Positions 42,400-51,080 of a stretch of 64,000 nt of DNA are shown in pieces. Each line of letters starts with the position of its first letter. Within the stretch, counting starts at the first letter, position 1. The translations under genes and the position numbers were made by a program. Origin of the DNA: Mycobacterium sp. GA-1199 (lineage in GTDB: Bacteria > Actinomycetota > Actinomycetes > Mycobacteriales > Mycobacteriaceae); assembly GCF_001500045.1 (NCBI RefSeq), contig NZ_LQIX01000053.1, positions 1-64,000 of the forward strand. The letters are read 5' to 3'. The notes beneath the pieces were generated by a model. That model saw only the letters and a list, made by a program, of their open reading frames with translations, searched no databases and was not told the DNA's origin.

Positions 42400-43370
42400 C
42401 CGACCAGGAATTGGCACGCGCCCTGCTCAGCGACATGGTGCGGGTGCGGCTGATGGAGGAGAAGTGCGCAGAGCTGTACAGCGCGGCCAAGATTCGCGGC
42501 TTCTTGCACTTGTACGTCGGTGAGGAGGCGGTGGCCGCGGGCTCGCTTCGGGTGCTCGAACCCGAGGACGCCGTGGTGGCCACCTATCGCGACCACGCTC
42601 ACGCACTGCTGCGCGGCGTGCCGATGCCGAAGATCATGGCCGAGATGTTCGGCAAGCAGGAGGGCTGCTCTCGCGGACGAGGCGGCTCCATGCATCTGTT
42701 CGATGCGGGCGTGAGGTTCTACGGCGGGAATGCGATCGTCGCCGGTGGTCTGCCGCTGGCCGTGGGTCTGGCGCTGGCAGACAAGCAGCTGGGCCGAAAT
42801 CGGGTCACCGCATGCTATTTCGGCGAGGGCGCCGTCGCCGAGGGGGCCTTCCACGAATCGCTGAACCTCGCCGAGCTGTGGCAGCTACCGGTGCTGTTCT
42901 GTTGCGAGAACAACCTCTACGCGATGGGGACGTCAATCGCGGTGGAGCAGTCGCAGACCGACATGACCGCGAAGGCGGCGTCGTACCGGATACCGGCACT
43001 CGCGGTGGACGGGATGGACGTGCTGGCCTGTCACGCCGCCGCTCAGGAAGGGGCCTACCACGTGCGCAGTGGCGCGGGGCCGTTCTTCCTGGAGTTCCTC
43101 ACATACCGGTTCCGCCCGCACTCGATGTTCGACCCCGAACTGTACCGGGAGAAGAGCGAGGTCGAACACTGGAAGGAACGCGACCCCGTCCGCACCTTCA
43201 CCGAAAGATGCCTGGCAGAGGGACTCTTGACCGATGACGACGTCGCATCCATGCGTGCCGCCGCCGAAATCGAACTGGCCGAAGCGGTCGACTACGCCGA
43301 GGCCGGCACGTGGGAGGACGTCTCCGACCTGACCCGCGATGTGCTCACTCCTGCGGGGAGTCGGCCATGA
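42396..43370 (+). CDS. pdhA: Pyruvate dehydrogenase E1 alpha subunit
   Basis: This 324-residue thiamine-diphosphate subunit has GRGGSMHLFD (about 92), TPP/Mg motif GEGAVAEGAFHESLNLAELWQLPVLFCCENN (about 145-175), and the phospho-loop-like RFRPHSMFDPELYR. Substrate could be pyruvate or another 2-oxo acid (acetoin, branched-chain); pyruvate is favoured by the neighbouring acs. It overlaps both acs and pdhB by 4 nt. Confidence 0.85.
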   Translation: MTDQELARALLSDMVRVRLMEEKCAELYSAAKIRGFLHLYVGEEAVAAGSLRVLEPEDAVVATYRDHAHALLRGVPMPKIMAEMFGKQEGCSRGRGGSMHLFDAGVRFYGGNAIVAGGLPLAVGLALADKQLGRNRVTACYFGEGAVAEGAFHESLNLAELWQLPVLFCCENNLYAMGTSIAVEQSQTDMTAKAASYRIPALAVDGMDVLACHAAAQEGAYHVRSGAGPFFLEFLTYRFRPHSMFDPELYREKSEVEHWKERDPVRTFTERCLAEGLLTDDDVASMRAAAEIELAEAVDYAEAGTWEDVSDLTRDVLTPAGSRP

Positions 43371-44344
43371 AGACGGCCTACCGCACCGCGGTGCACGATT
43401 CGATCCGCGACGCGATGCTCGCCGACTCACGCGTCTTGCTGATGGGCGAGGACGTCGGCGCTTACGGCGGCACCTACGCCGCGTCCAAGGGACTGCTCGA
43501 GGAGTTCGGGCCGGACCGCATCCGCGACACTCCACTCTCCGAACTCGGTTTCGTCGGTGTGGGAATCGGCGCTGCGCTAGGCGGTTTGCGACCGATCGTC
43601 GAGGTGATGACGGTCAACTTCAGCCTGCTGGCGCTCGACCAGATCGTCAACACCGCCGCGGCGCTGCGCCACATGTCGGGCGGTCAGTTCTCGGTGCCGC
43701 TGGTGGTCCGCATGGCCACCGGCGCCGGACGCCAACTGGCAGCCCAACATTCGCACAGCCTCGAGGGGTGGTATGCCCATATCCCCGGGATCAAGGTGGT
43801 GGCGCCGGCCACGGTGGCCGACGCCTACGGGATGCTGCCCACCGCGCTGGCCGATCCGGATCCGGTCGTCATCTTCGAGCACGTGCAGTTGTACAACACC
43901 TCGACCGACGTCGACGCGCTGGTGCCGACGGACATCGAGCGGGCAGCGGTGCGGCGCGTAGGCAAGGACGTCACGGTGATCACCTACGGTGGCAGCCTGC
44001 CCAAAGCTCTCGACGCCGCCAACGAGCTGTCGCTGTCCGGAATCGACTGCGAGGTCGTCGATCTACGGGTGCTGCGGCCCCTCGACGACGCGACGCTTCT
44101 CGAGTCGGTGCTCAAGACACACCGGGCGGTGGTGGTCGACGAAGGCTGGCGTACCGGCAGCCTGGCCGGCGAGATCAGCGCGCGCATCGTGGAGAACGCG
44201 TTCTACGACCTCGACGCACCGATCGCCCGCGTCTGCACAGAAGAAGTACCCATCCCCTACGCCAAGCACCTTGAGCAAGCGGCGCTGCCGCAACCGGAGA
44301 AGATCGCCGAAGCGGTTCGCAGTATGTTCGGTGACCGCCGATGA
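43367..44344 (+). CDS. pdhB: Pyruvate dehydrogenase E1 beta subunit
   Basis: The 325-residue transketolase-type beta subunit has TPP-binding LMGEDVGAYGGTYAASKGL (about 26-44), DTPLSELGFVGVGIGAALGGLRPIVEVM and the C-terminal transketolase domain IDCEVVDLRVLRPLDDATLLESV. It pairs with the upstream alpha subunit. 4-nt overlaps on both sides imply equimolar translation. Confidence 0.88.
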   Translation: MKTAYRTAVHDSIRDAMLADSRVLLMGEDVGAYGGTYAASKGLLEEFGPDRIRDTPLSELGFVGVGIGAALGGLRPIVEVMTVNFSLLALDQIVNTAAALRHMSGGQFSVPLVVRMATGAGRQLAAQHSHSLEGWYAHIPGIKVVAPATVADAYGMLPTALADPDPVVIFEHVQLYNTSTDVDALVPTDIERAAVRRVGKDVTVITYGGSLPKALDAANELSLSGIDCEVVDLRVLRPLDDATLLESVLKTHRAVVVDEGWRTGSLAGEISARIVENAFYDLDAPIARVCTEEVPIPYAKHLEQAALPQPEKIAEAVRSMFGDRR

Positions 44345-45621
44345 TCGAGTTCACGATGCCCGCGCTGGGCGCCGACATGGATGAGGGCAAGCTCGACGAG
44401 TGGTTGGTCAAGCCCGGCGACGCGGTGACCCGCGGGCAGATCGTGGCCGTGGTGGAGACCACCAAGGCCGCCGTCGAGGTGGAGTGCTGGCAGGAGGGCA
44501 CCGTCGTCGAACTCCTGGTGCCGGTCGGTACGACGGTTCAGGTGGGAGCACCGTTGGCGCGCTTGGCCGAACCGGGCGAAGCCGCCGAACCGGTACCGGT
44601 AGCCGAGCCGGTGGCAGCCGTCGCGGAAGTTCCGCCCGCCGTGGAAGTTCCACCCGTCGCGCAGGTTCGGCCTGTCGTGGCGCCCGCGCCGGTGGCATCC
44701 CCGCCGGTCCCACCCGTCGTCACGGCGCCCGAGCACCACCGGCGCTGGGTCTCCCCCGCTGCCCGCCGCCTCGCGCAGTCGATGGGGGTCGATGTCGAGG
44801 CGGTGACCGGCACGGGACCGCAGGGCGCCGTCACGCTCAACGACGTCGAACACGCCGCGGCGCATACCAGGACGACGCAAGCCCCGGCGCCCGCGGCGAC
44901 CACGGCCCCTGCCGCGCAAGCGTTGTCGCCGAAGGAGCTGGCGGCCAAGCGGGGAGCGGAGATGCGCCGATCGATCGCCGCGGCGATGAGCCGGTCGAAA
45001 CGCGAGATACCGCACTACTACCTGGCTCACGAGATCGTCCTCGACAAGGCCCTGGGCTGGCTGGCCGAGCGTAACGCCGAGCGGTCCATCACCGAACGTG
45101 TGCTTCCCGCGGTCCTTCAAATCAAGGCGGTCGCGTTGGCCGCCCAGCGGTTCGGTGAGTTCAACGGGTTCTGGCGCAACGACAGTTTCGAACCCGCAGC
45201 GGCGGTGCACGTCGGCGTGGCGATATCGCTGCGGGGCGGCGGTTTGGTGGCGCCGGCGATTCACGACGTCCCCGACAAGAAACTCGACGAGCTGATGGCC
45301 AACCTCACCGATCTGGTCGCTCGCGCCAGGGCGTTCTCATTGCGCAGTTCGGAGATGTCGGATCCGACCATCACGGTCACCAACCTCGGCGACCAAGGCG
45401 TCGATTCGGTGTTCGGGGTGATCTATCCGCAGCAGGTCGCCATGGTGGGCCTCGGTAAACCCGCGCAACGCGTATGCGCCGCGGACGGCGCCATCCGTAT
45501 CGCCACCACCGTGCAGGCTTCGCTGGCTGCCGACCACCGCGCCAGCGACGGACACCGCGGCGCGTTGTTCCTCGCCGCTGTCGACGAAGTGCTTCAACAA
45601 CCCGACCTCCTGGAGAAGTGA
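44341..45621 (+). CDS. Dihydrolipoamide acyltransferase (E2)
   Basis: The 426-residue E2 has one lipoyl domain (1-75; lipoyl-Lys in VETTKAAVEVE), a Pro/Val/Ala-rich linker (about 80-130), a peripheral-subunit-binding domain (RRWVSPAARRLAQSMGVDVEAVTGTGPQGAVTLNDVE) and the catalytic domain ending SLAADHRASDGHRGALFL, where His and Asp of DHRxxDG are intact. It transfers the acyl group from E1 to CoA. No E3 lies nearby, so the housekeeping Lpd presumably serves. Followed 5 nt later by an acyl carrier protein gene. Confidence 0.9.
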   Translation: MIEFTMPALGADMDEGKLDEWLVKPGDAVTRGQIVAVVETTKAAVEVECWQEGTVVELLVPVGTTVQVGAPLARLAEPGEAAEPVPVAEPVAAVAEVPPAVEVPPVAQVRPVVAPAPVASPPVPPVVTAPEHHRRWVSPAARRLAQSMGVDVEAVTGTGPQGAVTLNDVEHAAAHTRTTQAPAPAATTAPAAQALSPKELAAKRGAEMRRSIAAAMSRSKREIPHYYLAHEIVLDKALGWLAERNAERSITERVLPAVLQIKAVALAAQRFGEFNGFWRNDSFEPAAAVHVGVAISLRGGGLVAPAIHDVPDKKLDELMANLTDLVARARAFSLRSSEMSDPTITVTNLGDQGVDSVFGVIYPQQVAMVGLGKPAQRVCAADGAIRIATTVQASLAADHRASDGHRGALFLAAVDEVLQQPDLLEK

Positions 45622-45626
45622 TCACC

Positions 45627-45884
45627 ATGCCTGTTACCGACGATGTCCGTACCACGGTGTTGTCCGAATTGACCACGATCGCACCGGAAGTCGACGCCGA
45701 CGAGATCGAAGACACCGTCCTGCTACGTGATCAGGTCGACCTCGATTCCATGGATTGGCTGAACTTCCTGCAGCGCATCCACAAACGATTCAACGTCGAC
45801 ATCCCGGAGAAGGACTATCAGTCCCTGCGGACGCTCGATGATGTGGTGCAGTACGTCGAGGCTCGTGCAACGCAGACCAGTTGA
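45627..45884 (+). CDS. Acyl carrier protein
   Basis: An 85-residue ACP-fold protein with the phosphopantetheine site at DLDSMDWLNFLQRIHKRFNV (Ser in DSMD, about 38-40) and the usual helix IPEKDYQSLRTLDDVVQYVEAR. ATG 45627 is 5 nt after the E2 stop, the last gene of the acs-pdh operon. An ACP is not normally part of a pyruvate dehydrogenase operon. Possible partners are the KAS III pair (28961-30920) or the acyltransferases; none is proven. Confidence 0.85.
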   Translation: MPVTDDVRTTVLSELTTIAPEVDADEIEDTVLLRDQVDLDSMDWLNFLQRIHKRFNVDIPEKDYQSLRTLDDVVQYVEARATQTS

Positions 45885-46018
45885 CGGCTCAGGCCATTGT
45901 GTGGGTCGGCGCGCGCCGTCGCAACACGGTCGCAGGCACATTACTGGGGTCAACCAGCTTGAGCATGCTGTACGACAGTCCTATCCCGGCGACGGGGTCT
46001 CCCAGAGGGTCCGTGGAC

Positions 46019-46909
46019 TCAACTCCCGCGGGCCACGATGACCGGGACGCGAGCCGCGGCAGCGACCTCGGTGCTCACGGATCCGAGTAGCATCCCCGCG
46101 AACCCCCCGCGACCATGACTTCCGACGACGACCAGCTGCGCACGCTCCGAGAGTTCCAGCAGCCGGCGCGCTGGACCCTCGAACTCCACCACCGTGGTGA
46201 CCTCGACGTCCGGGTAACGTTCCTGCCAACCCGCGAGGCGCTCCGATAGCGTCCTGCGTGCAGCCGCCAAAACGTCGGTCCAATCCATGCTGGACTTCGG
46301 CATGTCGGCGTCGCTCCAGACATGAAGCGCGATGAGATCGACACCGCGCCAGGATGCTTCGGTGAACGCCAGGGCGGTTGCGGCTTCCGATGATCGCGAG
46401 CCGTCGATTCCGACGAGCACGGGTAGCCGACCCGACGAGGCATGATCGTCGTGGACGACCGCGACCGGACAGTGAGCATGATGGATCAGCCCGGAGCTGA
46501 CCGATCCCAACAGCGTGCGGCGCAATCCGGTCCGGCCTCGGCAGCCGACAACCACCATCTCCGCGTCCTTGGAGACGTCGACCAGCGTCGTTACCGGCCA
46601 GCCGAAGAACATCTCATCGGTTACGGTCAGTAGCGTTCTGCCGTCGGCGCTTTCGCGTGCCATGGCAACGGCATCCGCGAGTATGGCCCGCGCGTCATCC
46701 TCCTCCTGCTCGAGGACTTGCTGGGGGATCTCACCTGCGGGCCACGCCACCATGGCCGCGGCCACCGTTGACACGGCGTTGGCGTGAACGACGGTAAGCG
46801 GAAGCTTGCGCATGCTCGCGTCATGGGCGGCCCATCTGATGGCCGCCTTCGCCGAAGCGGAGCCGTCGGTGCCGACCACGACACCACGACGCTTTGTGTT
46901 CTCGGCCAT
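46019..46909 (-). CDS. Universal stress protein, tandem Usp domains
   Basis: This 296-residue protein has two Usp domains (about 8-150 and 160-296). Each has the ATP-binding pattern: VVGTDGSASAKAAI with VVGCRGRTGLRRTLLGSVS, and VLVGIDGSRSSEAA with VVGSHGRGGFAGMLLGSVST. It is close to Rv2005c/Rv2623-type proteins of the DosR regulon, which bind ATP and slow growth. Last gene of a minus-strand run with a WS/DGAT and the Rv2004c-like gene. The weak GGGAGCTCAGCC upstream was not counted as a DosR site. Confidence 0.9.
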   Translation of the reverse strand: MAENTKRRGVVVGTDGSASAKAAIRWAAHDASMRKLPLTVVHANAVSTVAAAMVAWPAGEIPQQVLEQEEDDARAILADAVAMARESADGRTLLTVTDEMFFGWPVTTLVDVSKDAEMVVVGCRGRTGLRRTLLGSVSSGLIHHAHCPVAVVHDDHASSGRLPVLVGIDGSRSSEAATALAFTEASWRGVDLIALHVWSDADMPKSSMDWTDVLAAARRTLSERLAGWQERYPDVEVTTVVEFEGPARRLLELSERAQLVVVGSHGRGGFAGMLLGSVSTEVAAAARVPVIVARGS

Positions 46910-46991
46910 CGGATCCCCTCTCCGCGTGCAGACACCGTGACGCCGGTGGCGGTGCCTGTTGTTGGCTGAGCTCCCTATGTCACCCGGCGTG

Positions 46992-48350
46992 TCAACACCG
47001 CTCCACGAGCTTGGCTATCGCGACCGTCACCCCGCCGGCGATCTCGTCCACGTCGGGGGTGGCGTCATAATCGGCAGTGACACCGAAGACCAGCTCGTCT
47101 GCGTAACTGAGGATCGCGACTCCCGTGCGCAACTGAAGCGCGATCGGCGGAATCGGCAGCACATGGAGGACTTCTCGGCCCAGGATCGTCATCCGCTTTC
47201 GGGGCCCGGGCACGTTGGTCGCCAGGGCGACGACGCCGCGCTGGGGCAGACGAGTCACCGTCCGGACGAACCATGCGGTCAACGGGAACGGGACGGCGTT
47301 CATCGCTGACATGGCGATACTCCCCGCTTCGCGCTGACCGCTCGCTTTCGCCTTCGTCAGACGACGGTGCACCGCCTGCAGTTGCTCGACCGGATCCTCC
47401 TTCTCCACGGGCAGGAACGGCAGCATGACCGAGACCCGGTTGTCGGTGATACCGACCGCGTCGTTCGCCCGAACCGACACCGGTACCAGCGTGCGCAGCG
47501 AGGTACGTGTCGGCTTCTCGCCGCGGCGGGTGAGCGCGGCGCGGTAGCTGTCGGTCAAGGCGGCCAGCGCGACGTCGTTGACGGTGACGCCATAGGCTTC
47601 GGTCACTTTGGTGACGTCGGCGAGGCCCACGCGCGCAGCACTGTAGCGACGCATCGCCGTGACGGGGCCGTTCAATGACGATTCGGTGGCAGGGCTGACT
47701 ATTCCACCAACGAGCTCGGCAGCACCCTCGACGACCAGTGCCGCGGCGTTGGTCGCGTTCGCGGCCATCCGGATTAGTCCGCTCGGCCAGGTCAACGGAT
47801 TCAGAACTGATTTCGGCGATGTGATCCGTTGGTGCGGGACTGTTTTCGCGGCGCGGATCTCCGTGGCGAACGTCTCCCCTTCTCCCCCGTCCGCCAGAGA
47901 GGAAAACATGTGCATCGTGGCGATGCCGTCGGCGATGCAGTGGTGGATCTTCATGAGGATCGCCCACCTGCCTTCGGCGAGACCTTCGACGATCCAGCAC
48001 TCCCATAACGGCCGATCGCGGTCCAGGCGCCGCTCCATGACATCGGCAACGAACCTGTGCAGCGCATGATCGTCTCCCGGCTGCGGCAAGGCCGCCCGGT
48101 GGAGGTGATGGCTGATGTCGAGATCGTCGACCTCGACCCACTCGGGTGGCTGCAGGTCCAACAGGTGTGTATGCAACACCTGCCGAAACCTCGGCAGGTC
48201 AGCCAATCTGGCGGCCAAACCCGCTGCAATCGTGTCGTACTGCGGCATCGGGCCCTCGAGGATCGACAGCCCGCCGACCGCCAGGCTGATGTGCCGATCG
48301 GAATCCTCTGCCTCCAAGAACCCCGCGTCTAGGGTCGTCAAGCGTTGCAC
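46992..48350 (-). CDS. WS/DGAT acyltransferase (second copy)
   Basis: This 452-residue relative of the enzyme at 24704 has HHCIADG in MKIHHCIADGIATMHMF, PLWECWIVEGL and NVPGPRK. The GTG at 48350 is used because AAGGAGG lies 7 nt upstream and the protein then starts QRLTTLDAGFLEAEDSD like its homologues; a longer frame from 48416 overlaps little else. It probably makes triacylglycerol or wax ester from acyl-CoA. It lies in a run with the Rv2004c-like gene and Usp. Confidence 0.88.
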   Translation of the reverse strand: MQRLTTLDAGFLEAEDSDRHISLAVGGLSILEGPMPQYDTIAAGLAARLADLPRFRQVLHTHLLDLQPPEWVEVDDLDISHHLHRAALPQPGDDHALHRFVADVMERRLDRDRPLWECWIVEGLAEGRWAILMKIHHCIADGIATMHMFSSLADGGEGETFATEIRAAKTVPHQRITSPKSVLNPLTWPSGLIRMAANATNAAALVVEGAAELVGGIVSPATESSLNGPVTAMRRYSAARVGLADVTKVTEAYGVTVNDVALAALTDSYRAALTRRGEKPTRTSLRTLVPVSVRANDAVGITDNRVSVMLPFLPVEKEDPVEQLQAVHRRLTKAKASGQREAGSIAMSAMNAVPFPLTAWFVRTVTRLPQRGVVALATNVPGPRKRMTILGREVLHVLPIPPIALQLRTGVAILSYADELVFGVTADYDATPDVDEIAGGVTVAIAKLVERC

Positions 48351-48397
48351 GGTTGCCTCCTTTTCGCCGGTGCGGTCGGTGTGGTTGCTATCGCTGG

Positions 48398-49900
48398 TCA
48401 GATTGCGGTGCAACATATCTGCTGCGCTTGGGCGACCGAATCCGCCAGGGAACGCGTGGTGTCGATCAGATGACCGCCGTAAACGTGGGCCGATCCCTGC
48501 GCAATCGCGGCTGCGATGTGGGGGGTTGCATCAGAGGTTGTCTCGGCTCTGGTTTCGATCCTCAGCGCCGCCTCCTCCAGCGGAGCCGAGCACGTGAGGA
48601 TCACCAGCGGCGCACGCACGCGATCGGCGATACGACGGGCTCGCTCGCGCTGCTCGGCATTGCGCCAAGTCCCGTCGAGTATCACCGACCTGCCCGCGGA
48701 AAGCGTGTTGGTCGCTCGCCGCAGCACCTCCTGGTAGACCGCGCTGACATTCTGCGGCGAGTAGAGACCGGTGTTCACCTCGCCCACCGAACCTGTGATC
48801 GCGCCGGCGCCCTGCATCTGTTTCCGAACGTCGTCGGTGGAGATGACCTCAGCATCGAATAGTTCTGCCAGAGCCCGCGAAAGCGTGCTCTTACCCGTGC
48901 CCGGACCACCACCGACGATGATCAGCTGCACAGTCCCTGATCGAAGATGTTCGAACGCGATGTCAATGTGTCGCCGCGCGTCGGCACGCGCCTCGTCATG
49001 GCCCTGGTCGACGCGCACGCAGTCGACCTTCGCCCGGACCACCGCACGGTAGGCGATGTAGAAGTGTGTCAGGGCGCTCGGCGCCGTGTCACCGGAGTGC
49101 CGGCGATAGGAATCGAGGAACAGCTCGGCGAGGTCCTGGCGGCCTAGAAATTCCAGATCCATCGCGAGGAACGACACGTCGTCGACGGCGTCGACGAAAC
49201 GGAGACTGTCGTCGAACTCCAGACAGTCGAGGATGGCGAGATGGTCACCGGGACAGAAGATGTCGTCGGCCAGCAGGTCTCCGTGCCCGTCAACCACACG
49301 ACCCTGCGCTATCCGGCGTTCGAACAGCCCCGAACGGCCGGCCATGAATCGTTCGGCGAGGCGCCGGATTTCCCGGACCTGCTCCCCGAGCACCCCGCGG
49401 ACGGTGTAGAGCGCGAGCTGGTCGAGGTTCTGTCGCCAGCGTGCGGCAACGGCGCCGGGTCGCCCGCACGCGTCGATGACCTCGCTTCTCGCCGCGTGCC
49501 GGTGGAATTCGGCGACCCTCTGGGCGATGGCGTCCAGTTGGTCGTACACCGGCCGACCGTCACGGATCATCGATGCCAGCCGCAACGAGTCGGCATAACG
49601 CCGCATCACGACCACGGGCTCGTCTGATCCGCCGTCCGGACCGGCGAAGTGGCCAACGCCGAGGTAGCTTTCGGGAGAAAGCCTGCGATTGAGCGCCACC
49701 TCGCGTTCGCAGGCCGCCGCCCGGAGCTCTGGCGTACGGAAATCCAGGAAGTCGGTGAGAACGGGCTTTTTCACCTTGTATGCCCTGTCGCCGACGAGCA
49801 CCACGACACCGGTGTGCGTCTCACGGGCCTGCGCTTGCAGGTTGCCGGCATTGCCGAGCGCGACACCGCCGCTGTCCGCCTCCACTACCGATGCGCTCAT
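48398..49900 (-). CDS. Rv2004c-like protein: kinase-fold plus P-loop ATPase
   Basis: The 500-residue protein has an N-terminal aminoglycoside phosphotransferase-like domain (about 20-310; VVDGHGDLLADDIF, then LAILDCLEFDDSLRFVDAVDDVSFLAMDLEF) and a C-terminal P-loop domain with Walker A VGGGPGTGKSTLSRAL (about 335). The same two-domain form is found in M. tuberculosis Rv2004c, a DosR-regulon protein of unknown substrate. ATG 49900 is preferred to GTG 49915. Two DosR-type sites lie 34-74 nt upstream, shared with divergent acg. Confidence 0.85.
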   Translation of the reverse strand: MSASVVEADSGGVALGNAGNLQAQARETHTGVVVLVGDRAYKVKKPVLTDFLDFRTPELRAAACEREVALNRRLSPESYLGVGHFAGPDGGSDEPVVVMRRYADSLRLASMIRDGRPVYDQLDAIAQRVAEFHRHAARSEVIDACGRPGAVAARWRQNLDQLALYTVRGVLGEQVREIRRLAERFMAGRSGLFERRIAQGRVVDGHGDLLADDIFCPGDHLAILDCLEFDDSLRFVDAVDDVSFLAMDLEFLGRQDLAELFLDSYRRHSGDTAPSALTHFYIAYRAVVRAKVDCVRVDQGHDEARADARRHIDIAFEHLRSGTVQLIIVGGGPGTGKSTLSRALAELFDAEVISTDDVRKQMQGAGAITGSVGEVNTGLYSPQNVSAVYQEVLRRATNTLSAGRSVILDGTWRNAEQRERARRIADRVRAPLVILTCSAPLEEAALRIETRAETTSDATPHIAAAIAQGSAHVYGGHLIDTTRSLADSVAQAQQICCTAI

Positions 49901-49933
49901 GACTCGATCGTCCACTCCCGCCGGCAGCGCCGA

Positions 49934-49974
49934 ACAGGGTCAGAAGCCCCGATGAATGGGACCATTGGCCCTGG
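49934..49974. promoter_or_regulatory. Tandem DosR boxes, acg and Rv2004c-like promoter
   Basis: The cores are GGGTCAGAAGCCCC (49937-49950) and GGGACCATTGGCCC (49958-49971); both match GGGNC-N4-GNCCC at all fixed positions, centres 21 bp apart. This is the strongest pair in the window. It ends 32 nt before the acg ATG and begins 33 nt from the divergent start. Confidence 0.88.
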
Positions 49975-50006
49975 TTTCGGCGGTGACTCGAGCCCACGAT
50001 CGAGTA

Positions 50007-51020
50007 ATGCGACACACCCTTGTCGGCACCGATGTCATCACCAACGCCGTGGCCCTGGCGTGTCGGGCCCCGTCGTTGCACAACAGTCAGCCGTGGCATT
50101 GGACGACCGACGGTTCCTCGGTTGAGCTGTTTCTCGACAAGAGCCGTGTCCTGTACTCGACCGACCGTTCCGGGCGGGAAGCCCTGATGAGCTGTGGCGC
50201 GGTGCTCGACCACCTCACGGTGGCGATGGCCGCAGCCGGCTGGGACGCTGACATCGACCGCTATCCGAATCCGAACAGCCCGGTGCACCTGGCGAATGTC
50301 GACTTCTCCCCGATGGAATTCGTCACCGAAGGACACCGTCGTCGCGCCGACGCGATACTGATGCGGCGCACCGACCGGCTTCCCTTCGCGGCCCCGCCGG
50401 AGTGGGTGGCCGTCGAGGCGCAATTGCGCAGAAGCGTCACCGCGGATGCCGTCAGACTGGACGTGATCGCCGACGAGCTGCGCGCCGAACTGGTTCAGGC
50501 CTCGAGACTAACCGAGTCCCTGCGCTTCTACGACCCCTACTACCACGAGGAGTTGCACTGGTGGACAGCGCCTTTCCCGGTCAGCGAGGGCATTCCCCCG
50601 AGTTCTCTTCCCACGGCGGCCGAGAGCGATCACGTCGGGGTGGGACGCAGTTTCCCCGTTTCTCACGACGAACGAGACAGGCGCCGGGCCTACGGTCAGG
50701 ACAGGGCGAGGATCGTCGTCCTGTCCACCTATGACAACGAGCGCGAAAGCGTGCTTCGATGCGGGGAGATGCTGTCGGCGGTCCTGCTCGATGCCACCAT
50801 GGCCGGCCTGGCTTCATGCACGCTCACCCATATCACCGAGCTGCGGGCGAGCCGGGACATCGTCGCGTCGCTGATCGGTACTGAGACGACGCCCCAGGTG
50901 TTGATCCGCATCGGTACGGCACCGGAGATCGAAGACCGGCCCCCGGCGACTCCGCGGCGCCCGACCGCTGAAGTGCTCGAAGTGCGCCCGCCGCCACCGA
51001 AGGGTGCTGTTGGGCCTTGA
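50007..51020 (+). CDS. acg: Acg-type nitroreductase-like protein
   Basis: A 337-residue protein very close to M. tuberculosis Acg (Rv2032): ALACRAPSLHNSQPWHW, FLDKSRVLYSTDRSGREALMSCGAVLDHL, LVLSTYDNERESVLRCGEMLSAVLLDATMAGLASCTLTHITEL. Acg binds FMN tightly but lacks normal nitroreductase activity and is among the most DosR-induced genes. ATG 50007 is chosen because an upstream frame start (49956) would lie inside a DosR site. dosR follows after 60 nt and may share its transcript. Confidence 0.92.
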   Translation: MRHTLVGTDVITNAVALACRAPSLHNSQPWHWTTDGSSVELFLDKSRVLYSTDRSGREALMSCGAVLDHLTVAMAAAGWDADIDRYPNPNSPVHLANVDFSPMEFVTEGHRRRADAILMRRTDRLPFAAPPEWVAVEAQLRRSVTADAVRLDVIADELRAELVQASRLTESLRFYDPYYHEELHWWTAPFPVSEGIPPSSLPTAAESDHVGVGRSFPVSHDERDRRRAYGQDRARIVVLSTYDNERESVLRCGEMLSAVLLDATMAGLASCTLTHITELRASRDIVASLIGTETTPQVLIRIGTAPEIEDRPPATPRRPTAEVLEVRPPPPKGAVGP

Positions 51021-51042
51021 TCTGCCAAGCGCAGACCGTATT

Positions 51043-51079
51043 GTGAGACACCGTGGCTCAAACTCAGGAGTGAGACACC
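51043..51079 (+). repeat. Direct repeat GTGAGACACC in the dosR leader
   Basis: GTGAGACACC occurs at 51043-51052 and again at 51070-51079, 27 bp apart, ending just before the dosR ATG. The second copy overlaps the region after the AGGAG ribosome site (51066-51070). Could be an operator pair or chance; no known consensus matches. Confidence 0.5.
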
Positions 51080-51080
51080 C

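Noticed and set aside
46958..46975. DosR box before the Usp gene at 46019
   Set aside because: GGGAGCTCAGCC has a poor right half and lies between tightly linked same-strand genes; read-through from the 49934 promoter is simpler.
51012..51025. DosR box directly upstream of dosR (GGGCCTTGATCTGC)
   Set aside because: Only the left half matches; the right half TCTGC misses most fixed positions and no paired site lies 21-23 bp away.
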